Below, in pieces: positions 19,749 through 29,321 of a DNA stretch of 50,750 bases. Position numbers and translations under genes: made by a program. Below the pieces are notes generated by a model, which was given only the letters and a program-made list of their open reading frames with translations, had not been told where the DNA came from and made no database searches. The stretch's first letter is position 1, and the number at the start of each line of letters is the position of its first letter. Source of the stretch: Streptosporangium minutum (GTDB taxonomy: Bacteria; Actinomycetota; Actinomycetes; Streptosporangiales; Streptosporangiaceae); NCBI RefSeq assembly GCF_002149035.1, contig NZ_NGFP01000033.1, forward strand, positions 1 through 50,750. The letters are read 5' to 3'.

Positions 19749-21920
19749 ATGGACGTCATCTCCACCGGATTCGGCATCCTCCTCGCCGTCATCCTTCTCG
19801 TCGTCATCGGTTTGCTGTTCACGGCCAGCCGCCTTTTCAACAAGGTCGAACAGGGCAAGGCACTGATCGTCTCCAAGGTCAACAAGGTGGACGTCACCTT
19901 CACCGGGGCGATCGTGCTGCCCGTCTTCCACCGGTCCGAGGTCATGGACATCTCGGTGAAGACCATCGAGATCGAGCGGACCGGCCGCGAGGGCCTGATC
20001 TGCCGGGACAACATCAGGGCCGACATCCGGATCACCTTCTTCGTCCGGGTCAACAAGACCGCCGAGGACGTCGTCAAGGTCGCCCAGGCCATCGGCACCG
20101 CCCGGGCCAGCGACCAGGAGACGCTGCAGGAGCTGTTCAGCGCCAAGTTCTCCGAGGCGCTCAAGACCGTCGGCAAGCAGCTCGACTTCGTGGACCTCTA
20201 CACCCAGCGCGACCAGTTCCGCGACCAGATCATCCAGGTCATCGGCACCGACCTGAACGGCTACAGCCTTGAGGACGCCGCCATCGACTACCTGGAGCAG
20301 ACCTCGCTGCTCTCCCTCGACAAGAACAACATCCTCGACGCGCAGGGCATCAGGAAGATCACCGAGCTGACCGCGATCGAGCACGTGCGGACCAACGAGT
20401 TCCAGCGGCGCGAGGAGAAGGAGATCACCCGCCAGAACGTGGACGCGCGGGAGGCCATCCTCGAACTGGAGCGCCGCCAGGCCGACGCGGAGATCAAGCA
20501 GAAGCGCGAGGTCGAGACCATGCGTGCCCGTGAGGAGGCGGAGATCCTCAAGGTCCGGGCCGAGGAGCGGCTCAAGGCCCAGGCCGCCGGCCTGCGCACC
20601 GACGAGCAGCTCGGCATCCAGCAGGAGAACCAGGCCCGCGAGATCGCCGTGGCGGCGAAGAACCGCGAGCGGGTCATCGCCATCGAGTCCGAGCGGATCG
20701 AGAAGGACCGCATGCTGGAGGTCATCTCCCGCGAGCGTGAGACCGAGCTGTCCCGCATCTCCAAGGACAAGGAGGTCGAGGGCGAGAAGCGGTCCATCGC
20801 CGAGGTGATCCGGGAGCGGATCGCGGTGGAGAAGACGGTCGCCGAGCAGGAGGAGAACATCAAGCGGCTGCGGGTGGTCGAGGAGGCCGAGCGGACCCGC
20901 CAGGCCGTGATCATCCAGGCCGAGGCCGAGGCACAGGAGAGCCTGGTCAAGGACATCAAGGCGGCCGAGGCGGCCGAGGCGGCGTCCAGGCACCGGGCAC
21001 GCGAGGCGCTGGTGCTGGCCGAGTCGCGGCAGCAGGCCGCCGAGCTCGACGCACGCGCCAAGATCCGGCTGGCCGAGGGCGTCCAGGCGGAGACGGCCGC
21101 GGCCGGCCTCGCCGAGGTGCAGGTCCGCGAGCGGGACGCCGCGGCGATCGAGAAGGTGGGCCGCGCCGAGGCCGCGGTCGAGCGGGAGAAGGCGCTGGCG
21201 GTCGCCGAGGGCGACCAGGCCAAGGCGCTCGCCTCGGCCATGGGGGTGCGGGAGAGGCTCAAGGCGGAGGCCGAGGGCGAGCAGGCCATGGCGCTCGCGA
21301 CCGCCTCGGCCGTCGGCGAGAAGCTCAAGGCCGAGGCCGAGGGCCTGACCCAGAAGGCGGCGGCGATGGCCGCGCTGGACGACGCGACCCGCGCCCACGA
21401 GGAGTACCGCCTGCGGCTGGAGGCGGACAAGGAGATCCGCCTCGCCGGGGTGAACGTCCAGCTCAAGGTAGCCGAGGCGCAGGCCGCCGTACTGTCGGCG
21501 GGCCTGTCGAAGGCCAACATCGACATCGTCGGCGGCGACAGCGTGTTCCTCGACCGGCTGATGGGTTCGATCACCATGGGCAAGAGCGTGGACGGCTTCG
21601 TGCGGCACTCCGACGTCGCCCAGGCGCTGGCCGGGCCGTACCTGGACGGCTCGCAGAGCCTGCCCGCCGACCTGACCAGGATGCTCGGCTCGCTCGACAG
21701 CGCCGACGTGCGGAACCTGTCCCTGTCGGCGCTGCTGGTGAAGCTGGCCGCCACGGGCGGAGCCGACGCCGACAGGCTGCGTGAACTGCTGGGCGGCGCG
21801 CAGAGGCCCGGCGCCGACGCCCGGACCGTCACCGACGTCCCGGTCGCCGGCGTCCCGGTCGTCACCGACATCCCGGTCGCCGAGACGCCGGTCGCCGCCC
21901 TCAACTCCGGCGAGCAGTGA
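19749..21920 (+). CDS. Flotillin-family SPFH protein (YqiK-like)
   Basis: The 723-residue protein has a membrane anchor at residues 5-28 and an SPFH/Band-7 domain at about 30-220 (KALIVSKVNKVDVTFTGAIV, VMDISVKTIEIERTGREGL). A very long charged coiled coil (about 230-600) is rich in Ala, Glu and Lys. The C-terminal flotillin region includes GGDSVFLDRLMGSI, and the tail repeats a VPVAGVPV/IPVAETPV pattern. Flotillins assemble into rings or sheets that organise lipid microdomains. An aagga ribosome site lies before ATG. The stop overlaps the GTG of the giant ATPase gene, so the three genes form one unit. Confidence 0.93.
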   Translation: MDVISTGFGILLAVILLVVIGLLFTASRLFNKVEQGKALIVSKVNKVDVTFTGAIVLPVFHRSEVMDISVKTIEIERTGREGLICRDNIRADIRITFFVRVNKTAEDVVKVAQAIGTARASDQETLQELFSAKFSEALKTVGKQLDFVDLYTQRDQFRDQIIQVIGTDLNGYSLEDAAIDYLEQTSLLSLDKNNILDAQGIRKITELTAIEHVRTNEFQRREEKEITRQNVDAREAILELERRQADAEIKQKREVETMRAREEAEILKVRAEERLKAQAAGLRTDEQLGIQQENQAREIAVAAKNRERVIAIESERIEKDRMLEVISRERETELSRISKDKEVEGEKRSIAEVIRERIAVEKTVAEQEENIKRLRVVEEAERTRQAVIIQAEAEAQESLVKDIKAAEAAEAASRHRAREALVLAESRQQAAELDARAKIRLAEGVQAETAAAGLAEVQVRERDAAAIEKVGRAEAAVEREKALAVAEGDQAKALASAMGVRERLKAEAEGEQAMALATASAVGEKLKAEAEGLTQKAAAMAALDDATRAHEEYRLRLEADKEIRLAGVNVQLKVAEAQAAVLSAGLSKANIDIVGGDSVFLDRLMGSITMGKSVDGFVRHSDVAQALAGPYLDGSQSLPADLTRMLGSLDSADVRNLSLSALLVKLAATGGADADRLRELLGGAQRPGADARTVTDVPVAGVPVVTDIPVAETPVAALNSGEQ

Positions 21921-24900
21921 CGCCGCCCATGACAGAGGTCGTCACCGAGACGCCGGACGGCCACGCCGGGCTGGACGCGGGCACCTACGAGGTGCTCCGC
22001 GCCCGGCTCGCCGAGCAGGCGGCCGAACTCGCCCGGCAGGCCGGCGCGCTCAACACCCGGCGCCTTGAGGTCTTCGGCGGAGCCGAGCTCCGCCTGATCG
22101 GCACCGAACGGATCCGCACCGAGAACAACTGCGTCCCCCGCGACATCGTGGCGCTCGGCGGGGTGGCGGGCCCGCCCGGAGGAGCGGACGGCGGGCCCGG
22201 GAGGCGGCAGGGGCTCATCCTGTTCGGCTACAACGTGTTCATGGGGCTGAAGCCCGAGACGACCGTCGAGGACGTCTTCTCCATGCACACCTTCGTGCGG
22301 GGCGCCACGGGCGCCCAGGGCGGCCCGGACGGCGACGCGTTCCGGTTCGACCCAGCGCCGCTGTTCCGCCACCCGCAGTTCGAGCGGGACTTCGCCGAGC
22401 TCTACCGCTACTACCGGGAGACCCGGCTGCTCCGGCTCCGCCGGACCGAGGGCAAGATGCTGGCCGTCTTCCAGACGGGGCCGCAGGACACCCGCGTGCT
22501 GCGCTGGCAGGTCGGCGCGGACGGCGCGCTCACCTACATCGACGACCGGGGCGAGCGCGACCACACGTTCCCGCCGTCGCACGACTTCGAGTGGACCCCC
22601 GCCACCCGCGACGACCACGTGCTCGGCCGCCACCCGCACATCTCGATCCAGGGCGAGGTGTTCGTCGAGACCGTCGGCGGCGACCTCACCATCAAGATCG
22701 AGAACAACACCGAGACCGGCGAGGGCGTCTACCGCGAGCCGGTCGCCGAGCCGCTGCAGAGCCTCGCCGACGCCGACGTGCAGCACGCCAGGGTCGGCCC
22801 GCTGATCCTGCTGCGCGTGCGGCCCTACAACGAGACCGAGTGGCGGCACCTGGTCTTCAACACCAGGACCAAGGGCGTGGTCCGCCTCGACGGCATCGGC
22901 CAGGCCTGCCGCCGCCTGCCCGAGGACCAGGGCATCATCTTCCCCGGCGGCTACCACCTGTCCACCGGGGCCGGCAAGACCTTCGACACCGACGTCTCCG
23001 GCCTGGAGTTCGAACGGGTCATCCGCTCGGCCAACGGCGAGGACGTGCTCTACGTCTTCCACGCCCGCACCGGGGGCCGGTCGCTGCTGCTGCCGTACAA
23101 CGTGATCCGCAAGCAGGTGTCCACGCCCCTGTCCTGCCACGGCTACTCCCTGTTCGACGACGGCACGCTGATCGTCTTCCGGGCGACCTCCGACGAGCCC
23201 TCCCGGGTCCACCCGATGCAGGTCTGGCAGACGCCGTACATGTCGGACCTCTACGCCGCCGCCCAGCCGGTGGGCACCGGGCCGCTGGAGCGGATCGGCA
23301 ACGCCGAGCTGGTGCGCGGGATCTCCGACTGCCTGTCGGTGGCGCGGATGGTCGAGGAGATGGCGCCGTCGGTCCCGGTCCTCGAGGCGCTGATCGCGGC
23401 CTGCGCCCGGGCCTTCGACCACTACCACTGGCTGGGCGAGCACGGGCTGCGGGGACCGCTCGCCGACGTGCGGGCGACCGCCGGGCAGGTGCTGGAGGAG
23501 TTCGAGAACGTCCAGTCGCTCACCGAGCAGGCCGCGACCGCGCTGGAGGCCGCCGCCGGCGAGATCGCCTCCCTGGTACGGCGGGCGCGCGCGCAGGCGC
23601 CCCGCTCCGCCCAGGGATGGATCACCCACCTCGCCGAGCTGCGGCGGGCCCAGGGGCGTCTGGTGACCCTGCGCGAGCTTCGCCACGTGGACATCGGCCG
23701 GATCGACGGGCTGGCCGCCGAGCTTGAGGCCGAACTCGGCGCCACCGCACAGCGCGCGGCCGGCTTCCTGCGGGGCGAGGACGCCTTCGCCGGATACCAC
23801 GCGGAGGTCGAGCGGCTGGTGTCCGACGCCGGGGCCATCACCACCGTGGCCGAGGCCGGGCCGGTCGACGACCGGCTGACCGGCCAGGCCCAGGGCCTGG
23901 AGGTCGTGATCGAGGTGGTCGGCACGCTCGACATCGCCGACGCGACCGTGCGGACCGCGATCCTGGAACGGATCGGCGAGGTGCTCGGCGGGGTCAACCG
24001 CGCCCGCGCCACGCTGGAGGCCCGGCGCGGCGAGCTGCTGGCGAGCGAGGGACGGGCGGCGTTCGCGGCCGAGTTCGCGCTGCTGGGGCAGGCGATCACC
24101 GGGGCGCTGGCGATGTCCGGCACCCCCGAGCGCTGCGACGAGCAGCTCGGCCGGCTGATGCTCCAGCTGGAGGGCCTGGAGTCGCGCTTCGCCGAGTTCG
24201 ACGACTTCCTGGCCCGGCTGGCCGCCAAGCGGGAGGACGTCTACGAGGCGTTCTCCTCCCGGCGGCAGGCCCTGCTGGACGAGCGCGCCCGCAGGGCCGA
24301 CCGGCTGGCCGGCTCCGCGGACCGGATCCTGGCCGGCGTGCGCCGCCGGGTGGCCGGGCTCGGCTCGCTCGACGAGATCAACACCTACTTCGGCTCCGAC
24401 CCGATGGTCGTCAAGCTGCACGGCGTGGCCGGGGAACTGCGCGAGCTGGGCGACCAGGTCCGGGCCGGGGAGCTCGAAGGCCGGATCAAGTCCGCCCGCC
24501 AGGAGGCGGGCCGCGCCCTGCTGGACCGGCTCGACCTGTACGCCGACGGCGGCGAGACGATCCGCCTGGGCCGGCACCGGTTCGCGGTCAACACCCAGGC
24601 CGCCGAGCTCACGCTGGTGCCGCACGGCGGGCGGATGGCGTTCGCCGTCACCGGGACCGACTACCGCTCGCCGGTCCGTGACGAGACGTTCGCCGAGACC
24701 CGGCCGTTCTGGGACCAGCTGCTGGTCTCGGAGACGGCCGAGGTCTACCGGGGCGAGCACCTGGCCGCCTCGATCCTGGCCGGCGCCGAGGCCGGCACGC
24801 TGCGCGCGGGCGATTCGGCCGTCTCCCTCGACGCGCTGCACGAGGCGGCGGTGGTCGAGGGCGGGCTGCTGCGGATCGTCCGCCAGGTGGCGGAGGCCCG

Positions 24901-27037
24901 TTACGACGAGGGCTACGAGCGGGGCGTCCACGACCACGACGCCGCCGCGATCCTCGACGCCCTGCTCCGCCTGCACGCGGGCGCGGGCCTGCTGCGCTAT
25001 CCCCCGGCGGCGAGAGCCGCGGCCCAGCTCTTCTGGGCCTTCGGCGTGGACGAGGCCGCTCGCCGGACGTGGACCACCCGGGCGGTCTCCCTCGCGCGGG
25101 CGCGGGCCCTGTTCGGCCGGGTCGGCGCGGTGGCCGAGACCCGCGCCGCCCTCGGCTCCGCGATCGCGGCCTTCATGCGCGGCCTGGAGGGCGAGGCGCC
25201 GGGCACGGCCCCCGGGATCGGCCGGCCGGACCGCGCGCCCGCCACCGCGGAGACCGCGGAGACCGCGGATGCGGCCGGGTGGCACGACGGGACCGGGCAG
25301 GACGACGGGACCGGGCAGGACGACGAGGACGTCTCCGGGCTCGCCGGGGAGTACCTCTTCGAGGAACTGGCGGGCAGGCCGTCCGGGTTCGTGACGAGCG
25401 CGGGGGCGCGGTCGCTGCTGGAGCGGTTCGACCGGGCGCTGGGGGCCTCGCGCGGGGAGCTCGACGACGACCTGCGGGCGCTCGGGGAGGACCTCCCCAA
25501 GCGCCACCGGCTGGCCGAGGCGTGGCTGGGGGCGTTCGAGCCGTCGGCCGAGCTGCCGGAGGCGGTGGCCGTACGGCTGTGCGAGGTGCCCCGGCACGAC
25601 TCCTCCGCCGCCCTGACCGCCACGGTCGAGGGCCTGCTCGGCACGCACCCGCGGATCGTCGAGCGCAGGCTCGACCTGCGCCTGGACGAGTTCCTCGGCC
25701 GGACCCGGCGCTTCCGTGAGCACCGCGTCCCCGCCTACCGGGCCTATCAGCGGCGGCGCAACGACCTGGTCGCCGCGGAGCGCGAACGTCTGCGCCTGGA
25801 GGAGTACCGGCCGAAGGTGATGAGCGCCTTCGTCCGCAACCAGCTCCTCGACGAGGTCTACCTCCCGCTCATCGGCGACAACCTGGCCAAGCAGATCGGC
25901 GCGGCCGGCGACGCCAGGCGGACCGACCAGATGGGCATGCTGCTGCTCATCTCGCCGCCCGGCTACGGCAAGACCACCCTCATGGAGTACGTGGCCAGCC
26001 GGCTCGGCCTGATCTTCGTGAAGGTCGACGGCCCCGCCCTGGGGCACCTGGTCACCTCGCTGGACCCGGCGCAGGCGCCCGACGCGACGTCGCGCCAGGA
26101 GGTCGAGAAGATCTCCTTCGCCCTGGAGATGGGCAACAACGTGCTGCTCTATCTCGACGACATCCAGCACACCTCCCCCGAGCTGCTGCAGAGGTTCATC
26201 TCGCTGTGCGACGGCCAGCGGCGGATGCAGGGCGTCTGGGAGGGCGAGACCCGGACCTACGACCTGCGCGGCAAGCGCTTCGCGGTCTGCATGGCGGGCA
26301 ACCCGTACACCGAGTCGGGCGGGCGGTTCCGCATCCCCGACATGCTCGCCAACCGCGCCGACGTGTGGAACCTCGGCGAGGTGCTGTCCGGCAGGGAGGA
26401 GCTGTTCGCGCTGAGCTACATCGACAACGCGCTCACCTCCAACCCCGTCCTGGCCCCCCTGTCCACCCGCGACCGGGGCGACATCCGCCTCCTGGTACGG
26501 CTGGCGCAGGGCGACCCGGCCGTCCGCGCCGACCAGCTCTCCCACCCCTACTCCCCGGTGGAGCTCGGCCAGGTCCTCACGGTCCTGCGCGGGCTGCTCC
26601 GCCTCCAGCGGGTGGTGCTGGCCGGCAACCGGGCCTACATCGCCTCGGCGGCCCAGGCCGACGCGTCCAGGACCGAGCCGCCGTTCCAGCTCCAGGGGTC
26701 CTACCGGAACATGAACAAGCTCGCCGCCAGGGTCGTCCCGGTCATGAACGACGCCGAGCTGGAGGCCGTGATCGACGACCACTACCTCGGCGAGGCCCAG
26801 ACCCTCACCTCCGGCGCCGAGGCCAACCTGCTCAAGCTGGCCGAGCTGCGGGGCACCATGACGGCCGCGCAGGCCGCGCGGTGGGCCGAGGTGAAGGCCG
26901 CCTACCTGCGCGAACGGGCCCTCGGCGGCACCGGGGACGACCCGGTGACCAGGGCGGTCGGCGCGGTCGGCCTGCTGGCCGACCGGGTGAGCACGGCCAT
27001 CGAGCAGGCCGCCGACCGCCTGTCCCCGGCCCCGTGA
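21917..27037 (+). CDS. Giant AAA ATPase of the DUF3686 / 'DNA repair ATPase' type
   Basis: The 1706-residue protein has a DUF3686-like N-terminal half (roughly 30-550, with NNCVPRDIVALGG and FEWTPATRDDHV). A long helical, probably coiled-coil middle follows (about 470-1000). A short repetitive acidic linker near 1120-1137 repeats DGTGQD. A C-terminal AAA module has Walker A SPPGYGKTT at about 1346 and Walker B NNVLLYLDDIQ at about 1405. The family is often named DNA repair ATPase, but no repair role is established to my knowledge. The GTG overlaps the flotillin stop (GTGA); ATG 21929 is an alternative. Coupling suggests the ATPase works at the flotillin scaffold. Confidence 0.88.
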   Translation: MTPPMTEVVTETPDGHAGLDAGTYEVLRARLAEQAAELARQAGALNTRRLEVFGGAELRLIGTERIRTENNCVPRDIVALGGVAGPPGGADGGPGRRQGLILFGYNVFMGLKPETTVEDVFSMHTFVRGATGAQGGPDGDAFRFDPAPLFRHPQFERDFAELYRYYRETRLLRLRRTEGKMLAVFQTGPQDTRVLRWQVGADGALTYIDDRGERDHTFPPSHDFEWTPATRDDHVLGRHPHISIQGEVFVETVGGDLTIKIENNTETGEGVYREPVAEPLQSLADADVQHARVGPLILLRVRPYNETEWRHLVFNTRTKGVVRLDGIGQACRRLPEDQGIIFPGGYHLSTGAGKTFDTDVSGLEFERVIRSANGEDVLYVFHARTGGRSLLLPYNVIRKQVSTPLSCHGYSLFDDGTLIVFRATSDEPSRVHPMQVWQTPYMSDLYAAAQPVGTGPLERIGNAELVRGISDCLSVARMVEEMAPSVPVLEALIAACARAFDHYHWLGEHGLRGPLADVRATAGQVLEEFENVQSLTEQAATALEAAAGEIASLVRRARAQAPRSAQGWITHLAELRRAQGRLVTLRELRHVDIGRIDGLAAELEAELGATAQRAAGFLRGEDAFAGYHAEVERLVSDAGAITTVAEAGPVDDRLTGQAQGLEVVIEVVGTLDIADATVRTAILERIGEVLGGVNRARATLEARRGELLASEGRAAFAAEFALLGQAITGALAMSGTPERCDEQLGRLMLQLEGLESRFAEFDDFLARLAAKREDVYEAFSSRRQALLDERARRADRLAGSADRILAGVRRRVAGLGSLDEINTYFGSDPMVVKLHGVAGELRELGDQVRAGELEGRIKSARQEAGRALLDRLDLYADGGETIRLGRHRFAVNTQAAELTLVPHGGRMAFAVTGTDYRSPVRDETFAETRPFWDQLLVSETAEVYRGEHLAASILAGAEAGTLRAGDSAVSLDALHEAAVVEGGLLRIVRQVAEARYDEGYERGVHDHDAAAILDALLRLHAGAGLLRYPPAARAAAQLFWAFGVDEAARRTWTTRAVSLARARALFGRVGAVAETRAALGSAIAAFMRGLEGEAPGTAPGIGRPDRAPATAETAETADAAGWHDGTGQDDGTGQDDEDVSGLAGEYLFEELAGRPSGFVTSAGARSLLERFDRALGASRGELDDDLRALGEDLPKRHRLAEAWLGAFEPSAELPEAVAVRLCEVPRHDSSAALTATVEGLLGTHPRIVERRLDLRLDEFLGRTRRFREHRVPAYRAYQRRRNDLVAAERERLRLEEYRPKVMSAFVRNQLLDEVYLPLIGDNLAKQIGAAGDARRTDQMGMLLLISPPGYGKTTLMEYVASRLGLIFVKVDGPALGHLVTSLDPAQAPDATSRQEVEKISFALEMGNNVLLYLDDIQHTSPELLQRFISLCDGQRRMQGVWEGETRTYDLRGKRFAVCMAGNPYTESGGRFRIPDMLANRADVWNLGEVLSGREELFALSYIDNALTSNPVLAPLSTRDRGDIRLLVRLAQGDPAVRADQLSHPYSPVELGQVLTVLRGLLRLQRVVLAGNRAYIASAAQADASRTEPPFQLQGSYRNMNKLAARVVPVMNDAELEAVIDDHYLGEAQTLTSGAEANLLKLAELRGTMTAAQAARWAEVKAAYLRERALGGTGDDPVTRAVGAVGLLADRVSTAIEQAADRLSPAP

Positions 27038-27217
27038 AGGGGCCCGCCTCGCCGTGACGGTGTACGGGAACGGTGAACGGCCGGCTCGGACGGGTGGTCC
27101 GTCACCGGCGCGTGCCCTCTCTTCGACGCCGGAAGCCGGGGCCGGTTCCCGAACCGTGCGGTCCCGTGGGTAGGGTGATGCGCTGTGTAGTCGGCTTGAG
27201 GAGCCCAGGGAGCTGCT

Positions 27218-27658
27218 GTGAGAGGGCGCGCGGTGACGGCTGTGCCGCCGAGGCTCGTGCTGCTCGCCGCGGTGCTGCTCGGTGTCGGCCTCAGTTATGC
27301 CACGGCGCACTTCTGCTGGTCATCCGCGTCCATGAGCTCCTTCACAGGCCCGTCCATGAGCTCCTCCGCGAATCCGGCCACGAGCTGGAGCGCCGTCGAT
27401 TCCGGCATGGCCGCTACGCATGGCGCGCCCGCATCCGTAGCGGCCCATCACGATACGGCGGGCCTCTATCCGTTCACGCTCTGCGTGATCGCGGTCGCCG
27501 CGGTTCTCGTCGCCCTGGTGCTGAGCCTGTTCGGCGCGGGCGGCCCGTCACGTGACGCGGGCGGTGGCCGTGAGCGGCCCGCCCGGTTGCCCGCCGTACG
27601 CGGATCGCCGTCGCTGTTCGCGCTGTCCCTGCGACACGTCGCGGTTCTACGCATATAG
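27218..27658 (+). CDS. Small two-helix membrane protein of a copper cluster (DUF6153-like)
   Basis: The 146-residue product has two hydrophobic helices (about 12-32 and 86-108). The linker between them is rich in Ser, Met and His (SMSSFTGPSMSSS, MAATHGAPASVAAHHD). It matches the look of DUF6153 proteins, which sit beside copper genes in actinobacteria; this identification is tentative. The GTG start has gggag at a proper distance. The multicopper oxidase gene follows after 91 bp. The His/Met linker facing the outside could bind copper. Confidence 0.65.
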   Translation: MRGRAVTAVPPRLVLLAAVLLGVGLSYATAHFCWSSASMSSFTGPSMSSSANPATSWSAVDSGMAATHGAPASVAAHHDTAGLYPFTLCVIAVAAVLVALVLSLFGAGGPSRDAGGGRERPARLPAVRGSPSLFALSLRHVAVLRI

Positions 27659-27749
27659 AGGCCCCTGACCGGGCCTGGCGCTCCCGGCTCCCCCTCGGGG
27701 TGCCTTCTGCCTCGCCTGGTTCCTCGGATCCTCTGTCCGCCTACGAACC

Positions 27750-29309
27750 GTGAGCGAAATTCTCATGTCACCGATCGATCGACGGCTCTTCCTGCGTGCC
27801 GGCCTTGTCGCCGCCGGAGGAGCGCTTGTCTCCGCGTGCTCACAGGAGCGCGCCACCTTCGTCCAGCCCGAAGGCCGGCAGGTGCGGGCGGCCGAGGCCG
27901 CCCGTCGCCCAGGCCGGGTACGCGAGTTCCGCCTGACCGCCCAGCAGGCGCAGGCCGACCTCGGAGGGCCGACCGTGCGCACCTGGATGTACGGCGACCG
28001 CCTGCCCGGCGAGCCGATCCGGATCAAGGCCGGTGAGGTCGTCCGAGCACGCCTGGCCAACCGCCTGCCTCAGGAGACCACCGTGCACTGGCACGGTCTC
28101 GCCCTGCGCAACGACGCGGACGGCGTGCCCGGTGTCACCCAGCCGGCCGTCGCCCCGGGCGGCGAGTGGGTCTACGAGTTCACCGCGCCCCACCCGGGGA
28201 CCTACTGGTTCCACCCGCACCACGGCACCCAGCTCGACCGCGGCCTGTACGCCCCTCTCATCGTGGAGGATCCGGCCGAACCGCTGGACTACGACCAGGA
28301 GTGGGTCGTCGTCGTCGACGACTGGATGGACGGCGTGACCGGCACGCCTGACGACGTCCTCACCGAGCTCACCTCAATGGCGGGCATGATGGGCGGCCAG
28401 GGGGGCGGCGGGCACGAGGGCCACGGCTCCATGCCGATGAGGCCGGCCCCTACGCCAGCCCCTTCCGCCTCCGCGAGATGGCCGTACATGATGATGAACG
28501 CCGAGAGCGACCTCCTGGGCGGTGACGCGGGAGATGTCCGCTACCCGCACTTCCTCGTCAACGGCAGGGTGCCCGCGGCACCGGAGACCTACGCCGCCAA
28601 GCCGGGGACCCGGCTGCGGATCAGGCTGATCAACGCCGGGGGCGACACGGCGTTCCGGGTCGCGCTGGGCGGTCACGCGATGACCGTGACCCACGCCGAC
28701 GGCTTCCCCGTCGAGCCGGCGGAGACGGACGCCCTGCTGATCGGCATGGGCGAGCGGTACGACGTGCTCGTCACCCTCAAGGACGGGGTGTTCCCCCTGG
28801 TCGCCCTGGCCGAGGGCAAGCGCGCCGTCGCCCGCGCCCTGGTGCGCACCTCCAAGAGCGCCCGCGCACCACGACCGGACGCCTGGCCCGTCGAGCTCGA
28901 CGGCCGTCTGGCCGCCTACGACCGGCTCACGCCCGCGGAAGCCGTACGGCTCCCCCGGAAGAACCCGGACCGGACGATCACGCTCAACCTCACCGGGACC
29001 ATGGCGATGTACGACTGGGCCATCAACGGGAGGAAATACGATCCGAAGGTCATCGAACCGATCCGGTCCGGCGAGCGAGTACGGCTCTCCTTCGTCAACC
29101 GGAGCCTGATGTGGCATCCCATGCACCTGCACGGCCACACCTTCGCCCTGGCCCCAGGCGGCCTGCGCAAGGACACCGCGATCGTGCTGCCCGGCAAGAC
29201 CCTGAACGTCGACTTCGACGCCGACAACCCGGGCATCTGGATGATGCACTGCCACAACATCTACCACGCCGAGGCCGGGATGATGAGCCTGCTCGGCTAC
29301 CAGGCCTGA
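27750..29309 (+). CDS. Tat-exported multicopper oxidase
   Basis: The 519-residue enzyme oxidises a substrate (possibly Cu+ or phenols) while reducing oxygen to water outside the membrane. The N-terminus carries a Tat motif (RRLFLRAG) and a lipobox-like LVSACS, so it may be a lipoprotein. All four copper-ligand segments are present: TVHWHGLALRND, TYWFHPHHGTQLDRGLY, WHPMHLHGHTFAL and MMHCHNIYHAEAGMM. A Met/His/Gly-rich insert near residue 210-235 (MAGMMGGQGGGGHEGHGSM) resembles the copper-binding insert of CueO. The start is GTG 27750 or ATG 27765; neither has a clear ribosome site. Confidence 0.94.
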   Translation: MSEILMSPIDRRLFLRAGLVAAGGALVSACSQERATFVQPEGRQVRAAEAARRPGRVREFRLTAQQAQADLGGPTVRTWMYGDRLPGEPIRIKAGEVVRARLANRLPQETTVHWHGLALRNDADGVPGVTQPAVAPGGEWVYEFTAPHPGTYWFHPHHGTQLDRGLYAPLIVEDPAEPLDYDQEWVVVVDDWMDGVTGTPDDVLTELTSMAGMMGGQGGGGHEGHGSMPMRPAPTPAPSASARWPYMMMNAESDLLGGDAGDVRYPHFLVNGRVPAAPETYAAKPGTRLRIRLINAGGDTAFRVALGGHAMTVTHADGFPVEPAETDALLIGMGERYDVLVTLKDGVFPLVALAEGKRAVARALVRTSKSARAPRPDAWPVELDGRLAAYDRLTPAEAVRLPRKNPDRTITLNLTGTMAMYDWAINGRKYDPKVIEPIRSGERVRLSFVNRSLMWHPMHLHGHTFALAPGGLRKDTAIVLPGKTLNVDFDADNPGIWMMHCHNIYHAEAGMMSLLGYQA

Positions 29310-29321
29310 GAGGAGCAACCG

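Noticed and set aside
20288-27310. A minus-strand open frame of 2340 codons opposite the flotillin and ATPase genes.
   Set aside because: It is the antisense shadow of two well-supported coding regions; its translation is low-complexity and has no domain.
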